DNA of 64,000 bases from Campylobacter armoricus (GTDB lineage: Bacteria > Campylobacterota > Campylobacteria > Campylobacterales > Campylobacteraceae). The first letter of the stretch is position 1. Every line of letters begins with the position of its first letter. The notes beneath the pieces were generated by a model. It did no database searches and was not told the origin of the DNA. It worked only from the letters and a program-made list of their open reading frames with translations. A program made the position numbers and the translations under genes. The stretch lies in assembly GCF_013372105.1 (NCBI RefSeq), contig NZ_CP053825.1, positions 620,001 through 684,000 on the forward strand, given 5' to 3'. Shown here piece after piece: positions 1 to 8,491 of the stretch.

Positions 1-660
1 TTCAAAGCTGATAAACAAAAAGCTAGAATGGAAATAGATGCTTTTTTAAGAGCTAATCAAATATATAAACATCTTGATAAAAGACTTCCAACATTAAGCT
101 CTGAAATGTATGAAATAAAAAATTCTTTAGAAAATATCATAGCAAGAGATGAAATTTTAAAACAAGTTTATGATAAAAGCAATTTTTATCTAAGCATTAA
201 TGATAAATTACTTGAACTTGATTTAGAACTTGATGATATTTGCTCTTTAAAAAGACTTAATAAAAATGATGAAATTAAACTTTTTATCAAAAAAGATGCA
301 TTTTTGATTAATTCTAAAGAAGTGATTGATAATTTTGTATGGATGGCTTTAATCGGTGGAGACAAACAAAGATATGGCGAAGAGCAAAGATTAAAAATAC
401 CACACATTGCTACTGAATATTTATACTTTAATAAATTAAAAAATGAAGCTTTGGAAGTGGAAGGATATTTTGTTATAGATATTTCTTATTTTCTAAGAGC
501 TAATGTAAAAAACTATAAAAAAGATGAAAGAAATTTTATCTTTTTTACCACAAAAGCTATGCGTGAATATCACTATGAAAAACACGCAAAGAATGCTTTT
601 TATCACATACAAGCTATTAACTTACCTTTTTTAAGACTTGAATTTATTTGGGAGAATTAA
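1..660 (+). CDS. Unknown phage protein, 5'-truncated by the window edge
   Basis: The reading frame is open from the first base. The first ATG, at 28, has no convincing ribosome binding site, so the gene probably starts upstream and only the C-terminal part is visible. At least 210 residues remain, rich in Lys, Glu, Asn and Leu, with no signal peptide or membrane segment. I do not recognise a family. Its position directly before a holin-like gene, on the strand of the tail-fibre and lysis genes, suggests a late phage function such as tail or baseplate assembly. That is inferred from context only. Confidence 0.6.
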   Translation, partial: FKADKQKARMEIDAFLRANQIYKHLDKRLPTLSSEMYEIKNSLENIIARDEILKQVYDKSNFYLSINDKLLELDLELDDICSLKRLNKNDEIKLFIKKDAFLINSKEVIDNFVWMALIGGDKQRYGEEQRLKIPHIATEYLYFNKLKNEALEVEGYFVIDISYFLRANVKNYKKDERNFIFFTTKAMREYHYEKHAKNAFYHIQAINLPFLRLEFIWEN

Positions 661-661
661 T

Positions 662-1159
662 ATGCAACATTTAGAAAATTCAGCCAATATAGCTTTATTT
701 GGAGGTTCTTTTATCTTAGCTTTTTTCTTTCAGTTTTTAGCATATACTGGCATTAAGGAAGCTCAGGCTATTACATTATTTGTTATTTTTTTGTTTGGGG
801 CAGTAGTTGGTTTTTGTAGAACTTTAGCTTTGAATGAAAGTGTCAAAGCTTATACCTTTTCTGATCTTTTGTCAAAGTTTTTAATGCTAGGAATACCTTT
901 TATGTTTGCTTTAGGTGCAAAGCAAATAGATGCTTTGTATTATTTTGTAGATTATAGTTTTAGCTTCTTGATTTTAGGAGAAATCATTTCAGTGATGATT
1001 AATATCCAATGCATAAAAACGAAAAAAGCAATAGCAGAAGTGGATATTTACAATATTGCAGTTGAAAAAATAAAGAATTTTTCAAGTGGTTTTTTAAAAA
1101 CTAATACTTATATAAAAGAAGAAGAAAAGGACAAGCAAGATGATAAAAGAAGAGATTAA
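662..1159 (+). CDS. Holin-like phage membrane protein
   Basis: The protein has 165 residues and about four hydrophobic segments (roughly residues 12-32, 36-58, 72-92 and 98-120) followed by a charged, Lys/Glu-rich cytoplasmic tail. I chose ATG 662 because GGGAG lies just upstream; a longer frame from TTG 638 overlaps the preceding gene without adding support. A small multi-helix protein with a charged tail in a phage late operon that also has an endolysin and spanins is typical of a holin, which permeabilises the inner membrane at lysis. It could instead be an unrelated phage membrane protein. The end overlaps the next gene by 20 bases. Confidence 0.55.
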   Translation: MQHLENSANIALFGGSFILAFFFQFLAYTGIKEAQAITLFVIFLFGAVVGFCRTLALNESVKAYTFSDLLSKFLMLGIPFMFALGAKQIDALYYFVDYSFSFLILGEIISVMINIQCIKTKKAIAEVDIYNIAVEKIKNFSSGFLKTNTYIKEEEKDKQDDKRRD

Positions 1160-1510
1160 AAGGGTTGTGGTTAAACCATTTGGAAAAGATAGATTTGAGC
1201 TAGTGCAAGAATATAAGATCAAGGTTGGGATTTTGGAAGTGGGTGTGCCAAAAGGCTTTAAAAGTAATGGAGCTGATATTCCTAGGATTTTTTGGAGTAT
1301 TTTTCCACCAAATTCACCTGAATATTTAAGTGCTGTTGTGGTGCATGATTATTTATGCCAACAATCATATTCAAAAGATGATTATAAGTTAGCAGATAGA
1401 GTTTTAAAAGAAGCCATGAGTGAGCTTGGTTGCTCTAAAATTAAAACTTTTATTTTTTATCATGCATGCAATGCTTTTCATATGATTAAATGTTTTTTGA
1501 AAGGAATAAA

Positions 1511-1514
<4 letters not shown>
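1140..1514 (+). CDS. DUF1353 family phage protein
   Basis: This 124-residue protein has the DUF1353 pattern: an N-terminal beta region, then SNGADIPR (near residues 41-48), a hydrophobic segment leading to VVVHDYLC (near 68-75), and a helical half with an Asp in KLADRVLKEAM. The conserved His-Asp pair could bind metal, but no activity is established for the family as far as I know. DUF1353 proteins are frequent near lysis and tail genes of phages. The gene overlaps the holin-like gene upstream by 20 bases, and its stop overlaps the next start (ATGA), so it lies within the late operon. Confidence 0.7.
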
Positions 1515-2869
<1,355 letters not shown>

Positions 2870-3259
2870 ATGAAAGAAAATAAATATTTTAAAGAGAGTG
2901 AATTTAAATGCAAATGTGGAAAATGCAAATTGCCAAAAGGTGTGCCAAGTGATGAGCTTATAGACATTCTTTGTCAAATTAGAGAGCATTTTAATGCACC
3001 TGTGATTATAAATAGTGCCTATAGGTGTGCTTCTCATAATGCTAAGGTAGGTGGAGCTGCTAAGTCTCAACATACCTTAGGTAGTGCAGTAGATTTTATA
3101 GTTAAGGGTGTTAAAACAGAAGAAGTTCATCAATATGTTTTAGATAGTTTTGGTGAATTAGCTTTAGGAATTGCTATCAAGCATAATTTTAACAATGCTT
3201 ATGCAGGTTTTGTGCATGTTGATACGCGTGGCAAAAAAGCACGATGGACTTATGCTTAA
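2870..3259 (+). CDS. Peptidase M15A family endolysin (D-Ala-D-Ala carboxypeptidase-like)
   Basis: This 129-residue protein matches peptidase M15A domains used as phage endolysins. It has a Cys-rich start (FKCKCGKCKLP), an SAYRCASHNAKVGG segment, the zinc signature SQHTLGSAVDF with its His and Asp (near residues 67-77), and a final HVD (near 118-120) that supplies the third ligand. It would cleave peptide cross-bridges of peptidoglycan during lysis. There is no signal peptide, so export would need the holin. The start follows the tail-fibre stop directly, with GGAG before it. It is the most confidently assigned lysis gene here. Confidence 0.85.
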   Translation: MKENKYFKESEFKCKCGKCKLPKGVPSDELIDILCQIREHFNAPVIINSAYRCASHNAKVGGAAKSQHTLGSAVDFIVKGVKTEEVHQYVLDSFGELALGIAIKHNFNNAYAGFVHVDTRGKKARWTYA

Positions 3260-3285
3260 ATTAAGAAAGGAGTAAGCTTTAAGTA

Positions 3286-3460
3286 GGCCAAAGGTGGTAT
3301 TCTAGTCCCCTTTTAAAGGGGAAATCAAAGCTAACAAGCCTTGACTATAATTATACAAAGTAGTATAATTATTACTAGAATTTTATGGTTCAATTTTAAT
3401 CACCACCTAACTGGGTGTTGATTAACACCAAAGGCGGCCACCTTTGGTGTTCCACCCTTT
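3286..3460 (+). other. Structured non-coding stretch between endolysin and spanin genes
   Basis: No gene fills 3260-3500, but it is dense in perfect complementarity. A 10-bp pairing joins CCAAAGGTGG (3288-3297) to 3438-3447. An 8-bp stem joins ATTCTAGT (3299-3306) to 3374-3381 and encloses two hairpins: CCCCTTTTAAAGGGG (3307-3321) and a 10-bp stem of 3347-3356 with 3363-3372. Downstream, an 11-bp stem AACACCAAAGG (3424-3434) with 3441-3451 competes with GGTGTT (3414-3419) pairing to 3424-3429. This looks like a folded RNA with switchable pairings. No known RNA family is recognised. Confidence 0.5.
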
Positions 3461-3500
3461 GAAATTATACTCAAATCTACTTAAACTTTTAAAATAAGAA

Positions 3501-3893
3501 ATGATAAATCTTTTATTTAAAAATACAAAGCTTTATATTGCTTTAGCTCTAATGGCAATCTTAGTAGGATATTTATATCTTAAACTAGATAGCACAAATG
3601 CAAAATTAGAAAAAAGCCAAAGTGATTTAAATTTAGCTTTGGGTGTAAATAATGAACTCACGAGGATTACTCAGGAGCTTAAAATAAGACACGAACAAGA
3701 GCTAAAAGCACTCTTTTATGCAAATATTCAAAAAAATCAAATCAAAACAAAGGTTGATGATGTTAAAAACTATATATCCAAAAGCAATGAAACTAACACT
3801 ACTAAGCTTTTTAATACTATGCTTGATAGGTTGTGGGAGCAAAACACAAGTATTAACCAAAATACAAATTCAAAAAGTGCAAATACCAAATGA
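3501..3893 (+). CDS. Rz-like inner-membrane spanin
   Basis: This 130-residue protein has a short N-terminus, one transmembrane segment (about residues 12-28), and then a periplasmic coiled-coil-like stretch rich in Lys, Glu and Asn. This is the architecture of Rz i-spanins, which with a small lipoprotein fuse the inner and outer membranes at the last step of phage lysis. The decisive support is an overlapping lipoprotein gene in another frame (3787-4032), the classic nested Rz/Rz1 arrangement. The ribosome binding site is weak (AAGAA). Sequence similarity among spanins is low, so the call rests on architecture and context. Confidence 0.6.
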   Translation: MINLLFKNTKLYIALALMAILVGYLYLKLDSTNAKLEKSQSDLNLALGVNNELTRITQELKIRHEQELKALFYANIQKNQIKTKVDDVKNYISKSNETNTTKLFNTMLDRLWEQNTSINQNTNSKSANTK

Positions 3894-4032
3894 GCTTTTA
3901 AGCTTAGAGCCTTTAAAAAGGCCTGTTGTTAAAAATGAATTAGATATATTAAAAGCTTATAGTGAGCTTTTTTATCACTATAAGCAATGTGAGATTAATA
4001 TAGAAAAAATCAAGGAGCTAAACAATGAATAA
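3787..4032 (+). CDS. Rz1-like outer-membrane spanin lipoprotein
   Basis: The protein has 81 residues from ATG 3787. It has a lipoprotein signal peptide ending in the lipobox LIGC (Cys about 16), then a short periplasmic part with a Pro/Leu-rich segment (IPNELLSLEPLKRP) like that of Rz1 proteins. The first 107 bases lie inside the Rz-like gene in a different frame. A longer frame from 3718 exists, but a start at 3787 gives a proper signal peptide. It should be lipidated, sorted to the outer membrane and pair with the Rz-like protein. The stop overlaps the start of the next gene. Confidence 0.6.
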   Translation: MKLTLLSFLILCLIGCGSKTQVLTKIQIQKVQIPNELLSLEPLKRPVVKNELDILKAYSELFYHYKQCEINIEKIKELNNE

Positions 4033-4498
4033 TTATGAGCAAAGATTAAGTCAGTTTAAAAAAATATACCCTGAAATTTTAGAGTTAAGTTTGGCTGAAA
4101 AATCCCCATTTGGAGAGTTAAAAAAGATATTAGATGATAGTATAAAAAATGATGTGATTAAAAATGAAGAGCAGTTTAAGACCTTGGCTAATGCATTATC
4201 TTTAGTAGGGCAAAGCATAGTAGCACAAAGCCAAACTACAGCTTTGGGCATGATATTACAAGGCGATGAAAATGAATTAAACATTGAAAAGAAAAAATTA
4301 ATACAAGCGCAAATAGAAACTGAAAAGAAAAAACCAGCACTCATAGATAGACAACGAGAACAAATAGATGATATGTTAAGAATAGAAGCGGCAAAAGTAG
4401 CACAAGGATATAGTTTTGGACTAAGTGCAGGCGGGCTTGAAATACCAAAAGAGTTAGAAGCTTGGGTAAAAGAAAAAATTGAAAAAATAGATAAATGA
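4025..4498 (+). CDS. Unknown phage protein, helical
   Basis: This 157-residue protein is mostly helical and charged, with a long Lys/Glu/Gln-rich segment (about residues 80-125) containing EKKKLIQAQIETEKKK, and a glycine-containing stretch (FGLSAGGLEIP) near the C-terminus. It has no signal peptide or membrane segment. Its start overlaps the end of the spanin gene and its stop overlaps the next start (ATGA), so it is probably translationally coupled to both. I do not recognise the family. A structural or tail-assembly role is possible from its position among late genes, but nothing in the sequence shows it. Confidence 0.6.
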   Translation: MNNYEQRLSQFKKIYPEILELSLAEKSPFGELKKILDDSIKNDVIKNEEQFKTLANALSLVGQSIVAQSQTTALGMILQGDENELNIEKKKLIQAQIETEKKKPALIDRQREQIDDMLRIEAAKVAQGYSFGLSAGGLEIPKELEAWVKEKIEKIDK

Positions 4499-6153
4499 TT
4501 GATAAAAAATATAGAACTCCAAAATATTTTTTAAGAGCTAAATATCCACAAAATGCAAATGAGATAGGATATGTAGAATGTTATCAATCTTGGTTTATAT
4601 ATGGAACTACTTTTGTTCATAAATATGTAGAACTTTTACATAAACAGCTAATAAGAAAGGGTAGGGCTGTAAAAACAAAAGTTTATCATCCACTTTTCCC
4701 AAATTCTTATGGAATTGATTATTATGATATTAAAAGTCCTTCTAGAGCTCCTTATAATTACCACAATAGCGGGGATTTGGGGTTAAATCAATTTTTTGTG
4801 GGTCAAAATCCTTATGAATGGTATAGGGGAGATCCAGGAGATAAAAATGGAATATATCATGATACTTGCAATATTGTGAGAAAAGCTAAAGATATTTTAC
4901 TATATGATGCAAATTTATCAAAAAATGTAGTAACTGATACAAAATATCTTTTTAAATATCAAAAAGAACTAGAAGGGTTTTATTATTTTTATAAAAAAAT
5001 TACTTTCAATGACCTACACAAAGTTCCACAAGCTAAAATGTTAAAAAGTGTTAGTTGGGATAGCGATAGTGAAGTATTTGTAAAACCACAATATTTCTTA
5101 GTTAAATCAAAAATCGTAAATGGAGCTTTGCTAGAACCTAGGTTTAATTTACCAGATAAGAATTTTACACCCAAAAGAGTGAAAATAGGAACTAATGAAA
5201 AACCTATTTATTATTATAACTTAGCACCTTATTATTATGAGTTTATGCGATTAAATAAAGATGTTGTGGTTGTTGATTTGCTTGCAAATACAAAAAGCTA
5301 TTTTAATGCTCCAGCCAAAAGCATTGATTTTGCAAAGGCGTTTGAAGAAAATATTAAAAAATCTAGATTTGGTGATATTTTTACGCCTATGGTTTTTAAT
5401 GGGAATTTAAGCCAAATTATATATGAACAAGGGGTGATATTGCAAGGCTCTAGAACTCTTTTTAGCTCAAGAAGCTTTTTAACCCCTTGCTATAATAATG
5501 AAAGCAATATGCCTTATGGTAGAAAAGATAGATGGTTTATTTTATGGGATAGCATGTATGATCTTTATGTAGAAGAAGATAAGGAATGGTGGGAGTTTAT
5601 AATAGCTCCTGTTGCTGCTGCTGTGATTGTTTTTATTAGTTTTTATACTGGTGGGGTTATAGGTGGAGCTTTGGGCGGTATGATAGGTGGAGCTTCGGCT
5701 ACAATTATAACTAATATAACAATCGCACTTAGCACGCTTGGAGGCGTTATAGATGCATTAAGTTTTTTAGGCATAGTGGATAATGGAAGTTCTTTAGCTA
5801 AAGCAAATAAAATATTAAAATTGGTTTTAGCTGTTGCAGGATTGATAAGTGCTGGATATAAAATGGGAGTTGATATTAATACGGCAATTTCTAATCAAAC
5901 TCCTATAGTGGATGTTTTAATTAATAAAGATGCTACATCTTCAGATATTATAGGCTATATTAGTGATATATTTTTAGGTTCTAATCTAAAAGAAGCTAGT
6001 TTGTCTTTAAATAGTAGTAAAGAAGATGAGAATGTATTTTTTGGCGAAGCTTCAAAAGAAGATGCCCAAATGGTAACTAAAAATCTATTAAATGAGAATT
6101 GGTATAGTTTTGATACCTTAGATATTTTAAATGAAAAAGATATTAAGATATGA
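4495..6153 (+). CDS. Unknown 552-residue protein with glycine-zipper membrane segments
   Basis: This is the last gene of the element. The first 360 residues are Tyr/Phe/Lys-rich and look globular. Residues about 367-460 hold three hydrophobic segments; the first runs into a glycine-zipper stretch (GGVIGGALGGMIGGASA, near 383-399). The last 90 residues are hydrophilic. Glycine zippers occur in proteins that oligomerise in membranes, including phage injection proteins and some toxins. No family is recognised. It is coupled to the gene before it by ATGA overlap. It could be a virion or DNA-ejection protein, or cargo next to the attachment site; I cannot choose. Confidence 0.6.
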   Translation: MIDKKYRTPKYFLRAKYPQNANEIGYVECYQSWFIYGTTFVHKYVELLHKQLIRKGRAVKTKVYHPLFPNSYGIDYYDIKSPSRAPYNYHNSGDLGLNQFFVGQNPYEWYRGDPGDKNGIYHDTCNIVRKAKDILLYDANLSKNVVTDTKYLFKYQKELEGFYYFYKKITFNDLHKVPQAKMLKSVSWDSDSEVFVKPQYFLVKSKIVNGALLEPRFNLPDKNFTPKRVKIGTNEKPIYYYNLAPYYYEFMRLNKDVVVVDLLANTKSYFNAPAKSIDFAKAFEENIKKSRFGDIFTPMVFNGNLSQIIYEQGVILQGSRTLFSSRSFLTPCYNNESNMPYGRKDRWFILWDSMYDLYVEEDKEWWEFIIAPVAAAVIVFISFYTGGVIGGALGGMIGGASATIITNITIALSTLGGVIDALSFLGIVDNGSSLAKANKILKLVLAVAGLISAGYKMGVDINTAISNQTPIVDVLINKDATSSDIIGYISDIFLGSNLKEASLSLNSSKEDENVFFGEASKEDAQMVTKNLLNENWYSFDTLDILNEKDIKI

Positions 6154-6235
6154 TTTATATAATTAAGTTTTATCTAATATATTTTAAAGTATCTTTTGAA
6201 AAATAAAAAAATATATGTTCTTAGCAAATTATACC

Positions 6236-6272
6236 CATTTTATACCTATTTGTGAATTTTTGGTATAAAATG
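6236..6272. repeat. 11-bp inverted repeat beside the attachment site
   Basis: CATTTTATACC (6236-6246) and its exact complement GGTATAAAATG (6262-6272) are separated by 15 bases, in the gene-free stretch between the last phage gene and the tRNA fragment. A related TATACC element starts just upstream at 6230. Such repeats beside an att core often bind integrase or excisionase, but a promoter or operator role is also possible. Confidence 0.5.
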
Positions 6273-6299
6273 TCTATAAATAAGCTATTTTATAGCATA

Positions 6300-6323
6300 G
6301 TTCGAACCTTGCTGGGGACACCA
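6300..6323 (+). other. Putative attR: tRNA 3'-end fragment
   Basis: Positions 6301-6323 read exactly as the end of a tRNA from base 54: a T-loop TTCGAAC, a 3' T-stem strand CTTGC, a 3' acceptor strand TGGGGAC, discriminator A and CCA. The bases before 6300 cannot form the matching T-stem 5' strand (GCAAG is needed), so this is a fragment and not a gene. That is the mark left when a phage integrates in the 3' end of a tRNA gene. The intact tRNA (5' acceptor GTCCCCA expected) should be at the left end of the element. Confidence 0.75.
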
Positions 6324-6334
6324 AAGGATTATTT

Positions 6335-6802
6335 ATGTTTCATATAGTTTTGGTTGAACCACGCATACCGCAAAATACGGGAAGTATAGGTAGAATGTGT
6401 TTTAATGCAGGCTTTACTTTGCATATTATCAATCCTTTATTTAGCATTAATGAAAAAGCGGTTAAAAGAGCAGGGCTTGATTATTGGAAAAAATTAGATC
6501 CTTTGCTGTGGGATAGCTTAGAAGATTTTTTAAAAGAATATAAGAAATTTCAAGATAGATTTTTCTTTGCAACAACCAAGACTACTCAAACTTATTTTGA
6601 TGTAAGTTATCAAAAAGGTGATTTTTTATTTTTTGGTAGTGAAAGTTTTGGTTTGCCTATGGATTTAATGCAAAAAAAATGGGAAAATGCTATTACTATA
6701 CCTATGAAAGAGTGTGGTAGAAGTTTAAATTTAGCTACTAGCGTAGGTATAGTGAGTTATGAAGCATTGAGACAAAATTTCATCTCTTTTGAAAAATATT
6801 AA
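6335..6802 (+). CDS. trmL: tRNA (cytidine/uridine-34 2'-O)-methyltransferase TrmL
   Basis: This 155-residue SPOUT-fold enzyme uses SAM to methylate the ribose of the wobble base in certain tRNA-Leu species. Visible are the N-terminal motif [14 protein letters not shown], the motif 2 segment [10 protein letters not shown], and motif 3 [22 protein letters not shown] forming the trefoil knot and SAM site. Length is normal for TrmL, which lacks the RNA-binding extension of larger SpoU enzymes. It starts 11 bases after the tRNA fragment with an AAGGA site, so phage insertion may have changed its promoter. The 3' end overlaps the convergent ABC ATPase gene by four bases. Confidence 0.9.
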   Translation: MFHIVLVEPRIPQNTGSIGRMCFNAGFTLHIINPLFSINEKAVKRAGLDYWKKLDPLLWDSLEDFLKEYKKFQDRFFFATTKTTQTYFDVSYQKGDFLFFGSESFGLPMDLMQKKWENAITIPMKECGRSLNLATSVGIVSYEALRQNFISFEKY

Positions 6803-7527
6803 TGGTTTAAAACTTGATTTAGAAATTCTTTTAATCTTTCGTTTTTTGGATTTTTAAAGGCTATTTTAGGGCATTCATCTACTGCTATAATACCCTTATC
6901 CATAAAAAAAATCCGATTAGCTACATTCCTTGCAAAACCCATTTCGTGCGTAACTACAAGCATAGTAAGACCCTCTTTTGCTACTTCTTTCATGATATTT
7001 AAAACCTCACCTATCATTTCAGGATCTAGTGCTGAAGTTGGCTCATCAAATAAAATAACATCAGGATTCATCATTAAAGATCTTGCTATAGCAATACGCT
7101 GTTTTTGCCCACCTGAAAGTTTATGAGGAAAATAATTTTCTTTATCACTTAAACCAATTTTTTTTAGTAATTCTCTCGCTTTTTTTATTGCCTCATCTTT
7201 ATTCATAATTTTAGTTTGAACTGGAGCTAAACATAAATTTTCTAAAACATTTTTATTGTTAAAAAGATTAAAATGCTGAAACACCATACTTACTTTTTGA
7301 CGAATTTTATTTATATCTGTTTTTTTGTCGAGTATATTTATATTATTGATATAAATATTGCCACTATCTGGTGTCTCAAGTTTATTTAAGCATCGTAAAA
7401 AAGTACTTTTGCCACCCCCGCTAGGACCAATAATGGCTATAATATCACCCTTATTTATTTTAATACTAATATCTTTTAAAACTTCTAATTCACCATATTT
7501 TTTAATTAAATTTTCAATTTTAATCAT
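6799..7527 (-). CDS. Polar amino-acid ABC transporter ATP-binding protein
   Basis: This 242-residue ATPase belongs to the GlnQ/HisP group. It has Walker [10 protein letters not shown] (residues 34-42), Q-loop VFQHFNLF, signature LSGGQKQR, Walker B VILFDEP and the switch His in VVTHEMGF. It would drive amino-acid uptake through the permease encoded immediately upstream; the two genes overlap by eight bases. The substrate cannot be read from the sequence. No periplasmic binding protein gene is adjacent, so the binding protein must be encoded elsewhere. Confidence 0.88.
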   Translation of the reverse strand: MIKIENLIKKYGELEVLKDISIKINKGDIIAIIGPSGGGKSTFLRCLNKLETPDSGNIYINNINILDKKTDINKIRQKVSMVFQHFNLFNNKNVLENLCLAPVQTKIMNKDEAIKKARELLKKIGLSDKENYFPHKLSGGQKQRIAIARSLMMNPDVILFDEPTSALDPEMIGEVLNIMKEVAKEGLTMLVVTHEMGFARNVANRIFFMDKGIIAVDECPKIAFKNPKNERLKEFLNQVLNH

Positions 7528-8281
7528 GCTTGTTTAATCTCATTTCTATAAATCTAGCAATCAGTGTTAAAAATTTTACACTTACATAATATACAAGTCC
7601 TGTAAAAATAATAGGCTTAGGATTATAGTAAATTGCTTGCAGGCTTTTGCTTTGCATGGTAATATCCATAACGCTAATATAACCAACTATGGAAGTTTCT
7701 TTAAATAAAGAAATAAATTCATTCATTAATGAAGGTAAAATATTTTTAATAGCCTGTGGAAAAATAATTATTCTCATTGAGCTTGAATAGCTAAGTCCCA
7801 TAGCTCTTGCTGCTTCCATTTGTCCTTTATCAACACTTTGAATCCCACTTCTTATGATTTCAGCTACATAGGCTGAACTATTGAGCCCAAGAGCAATAAT
7901 AGCTACATAAAAATTATCACTCCAAGTAGCAAAAATTACTACGGAAAAAATTAAAAGTTGCAAAAGCAAAGGAGTTCCGCGTATAATATCTATATATTCA
8001 TCTATAATAAAATTTAAACTTTTAATTTCTAAAAATCTTAAAAATGTTAAGAAAAATCCAAGTATTATACCTATTGAAATTCCGCCTATTGTTAAGCCAA
8101 GTGTTGTGAAGTAACTACGCACATAAGATTTAGCTTCTATGGTGTAAGCATATTCTCCTGTAGCTAATCCATTTAGATCTTTAACTTGTAAAATTTCAAT
8201 AGGAAATGAAAAATAAGCCCAAAAAATGATAATAGTAAAAAACACAAAAAACTTCATTGTATTTTGTTTCAATTTAAACAC
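7520..8281 (-). CDS. Polar amino-acid ABC transporter permease
   Basis: This 253-residue inner-membrane protein of the HisM/GlnP family has an N-terminal helix (about residues 9-28), a periplasmic stretch, and then five or so helices. The EAA loop that contacts the ATPase reads [22 protein letters not shown], and the segment before it ([21 protein letters not shown]) is typical of the family. It forms an operon with the downstream ATPase gene. Related systems often pair two permeases; only one is seen here, so it may act as a homodimer. Substrate unknown. Confidence 0.87.
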   Translation of the reverse strand: MFKLKQNTMKFFVFFTIIIFWAYFSFPIEILQVKDLNGLATGEYAYTIEAKSYVRSYFTTLGLTIGGISIGIILGFFLTFLRFLEIKSLNFIIDEYIDIIRGTPLLLQLLIFSVVIFATWSDNFYVAIIALGLNSSAYVAEIIRSGIQSVDKGQMEAARAMGLSYSSSMRIIIFPQAIKNILPSLMNEFISLFKETSIVGYISVMDITMQSKSLQAIYYNPKPIIFTGLVYYVSVKFLTLIARFIEMRLNKHD

Positions 8282-8425
8282 CTTAGTAAAATTAAAAATC
8301 TAAGTGTATAAAAATTAAGTTTTCTTTTTACTTAAAATATCTGAATGTGTTTTGATTGGATTTGTTAGGTAGGTTAAATTTACACATAGCTTTAAAAAAT
8401 AAAATAAATTTAATATAAAATTATA

Positions 8426-8463
8426 TTTTTTTATGACAAATTCATTTTTTTATGATAAATTTA
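8426..8463 (+). repeat. Tandem 19-bp direct repeat upstream of the symporter gene
   Basis: TTTTTTTATGACAAATTCA (8426-8444) is followed at once by TTTTTTTATGATAAATTTA (8445-8463), 17 of 19 identical. The pair lies 29-66 bases before the symporter start, where a promoter is expected. The 19-bp spacing is close to two helical turns, as for a repeated regulator site, but A/T bias makes chance similarity possible. Confidence 0.45.
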
Positions 8464-8491
8464 TATTTGAAAATTATAAAAGGAGATAAAT

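Noticed and set aside
3307-3321. Simple terminator CCCCTTTTAAAGGGG after the endolysin gene
   Set aside because: It is not followed by a T run and is enclosed in a longer pairing, so it is better seen as part of the larger fold.
3718-3786. Longer start for the Rz1-like lipoprotein
   Set aside because: Starting at 3718 would bury the lipoprotein signal sequence 23 residues inside; ATG 3787 gives a standard signal peptide.
6301-6323. Complete tRNA gene
   Set aside because: Only the 3' third is present; upstream bases cannot form the T-stem, D-arm or anticodon arm, so it is an att remnant.
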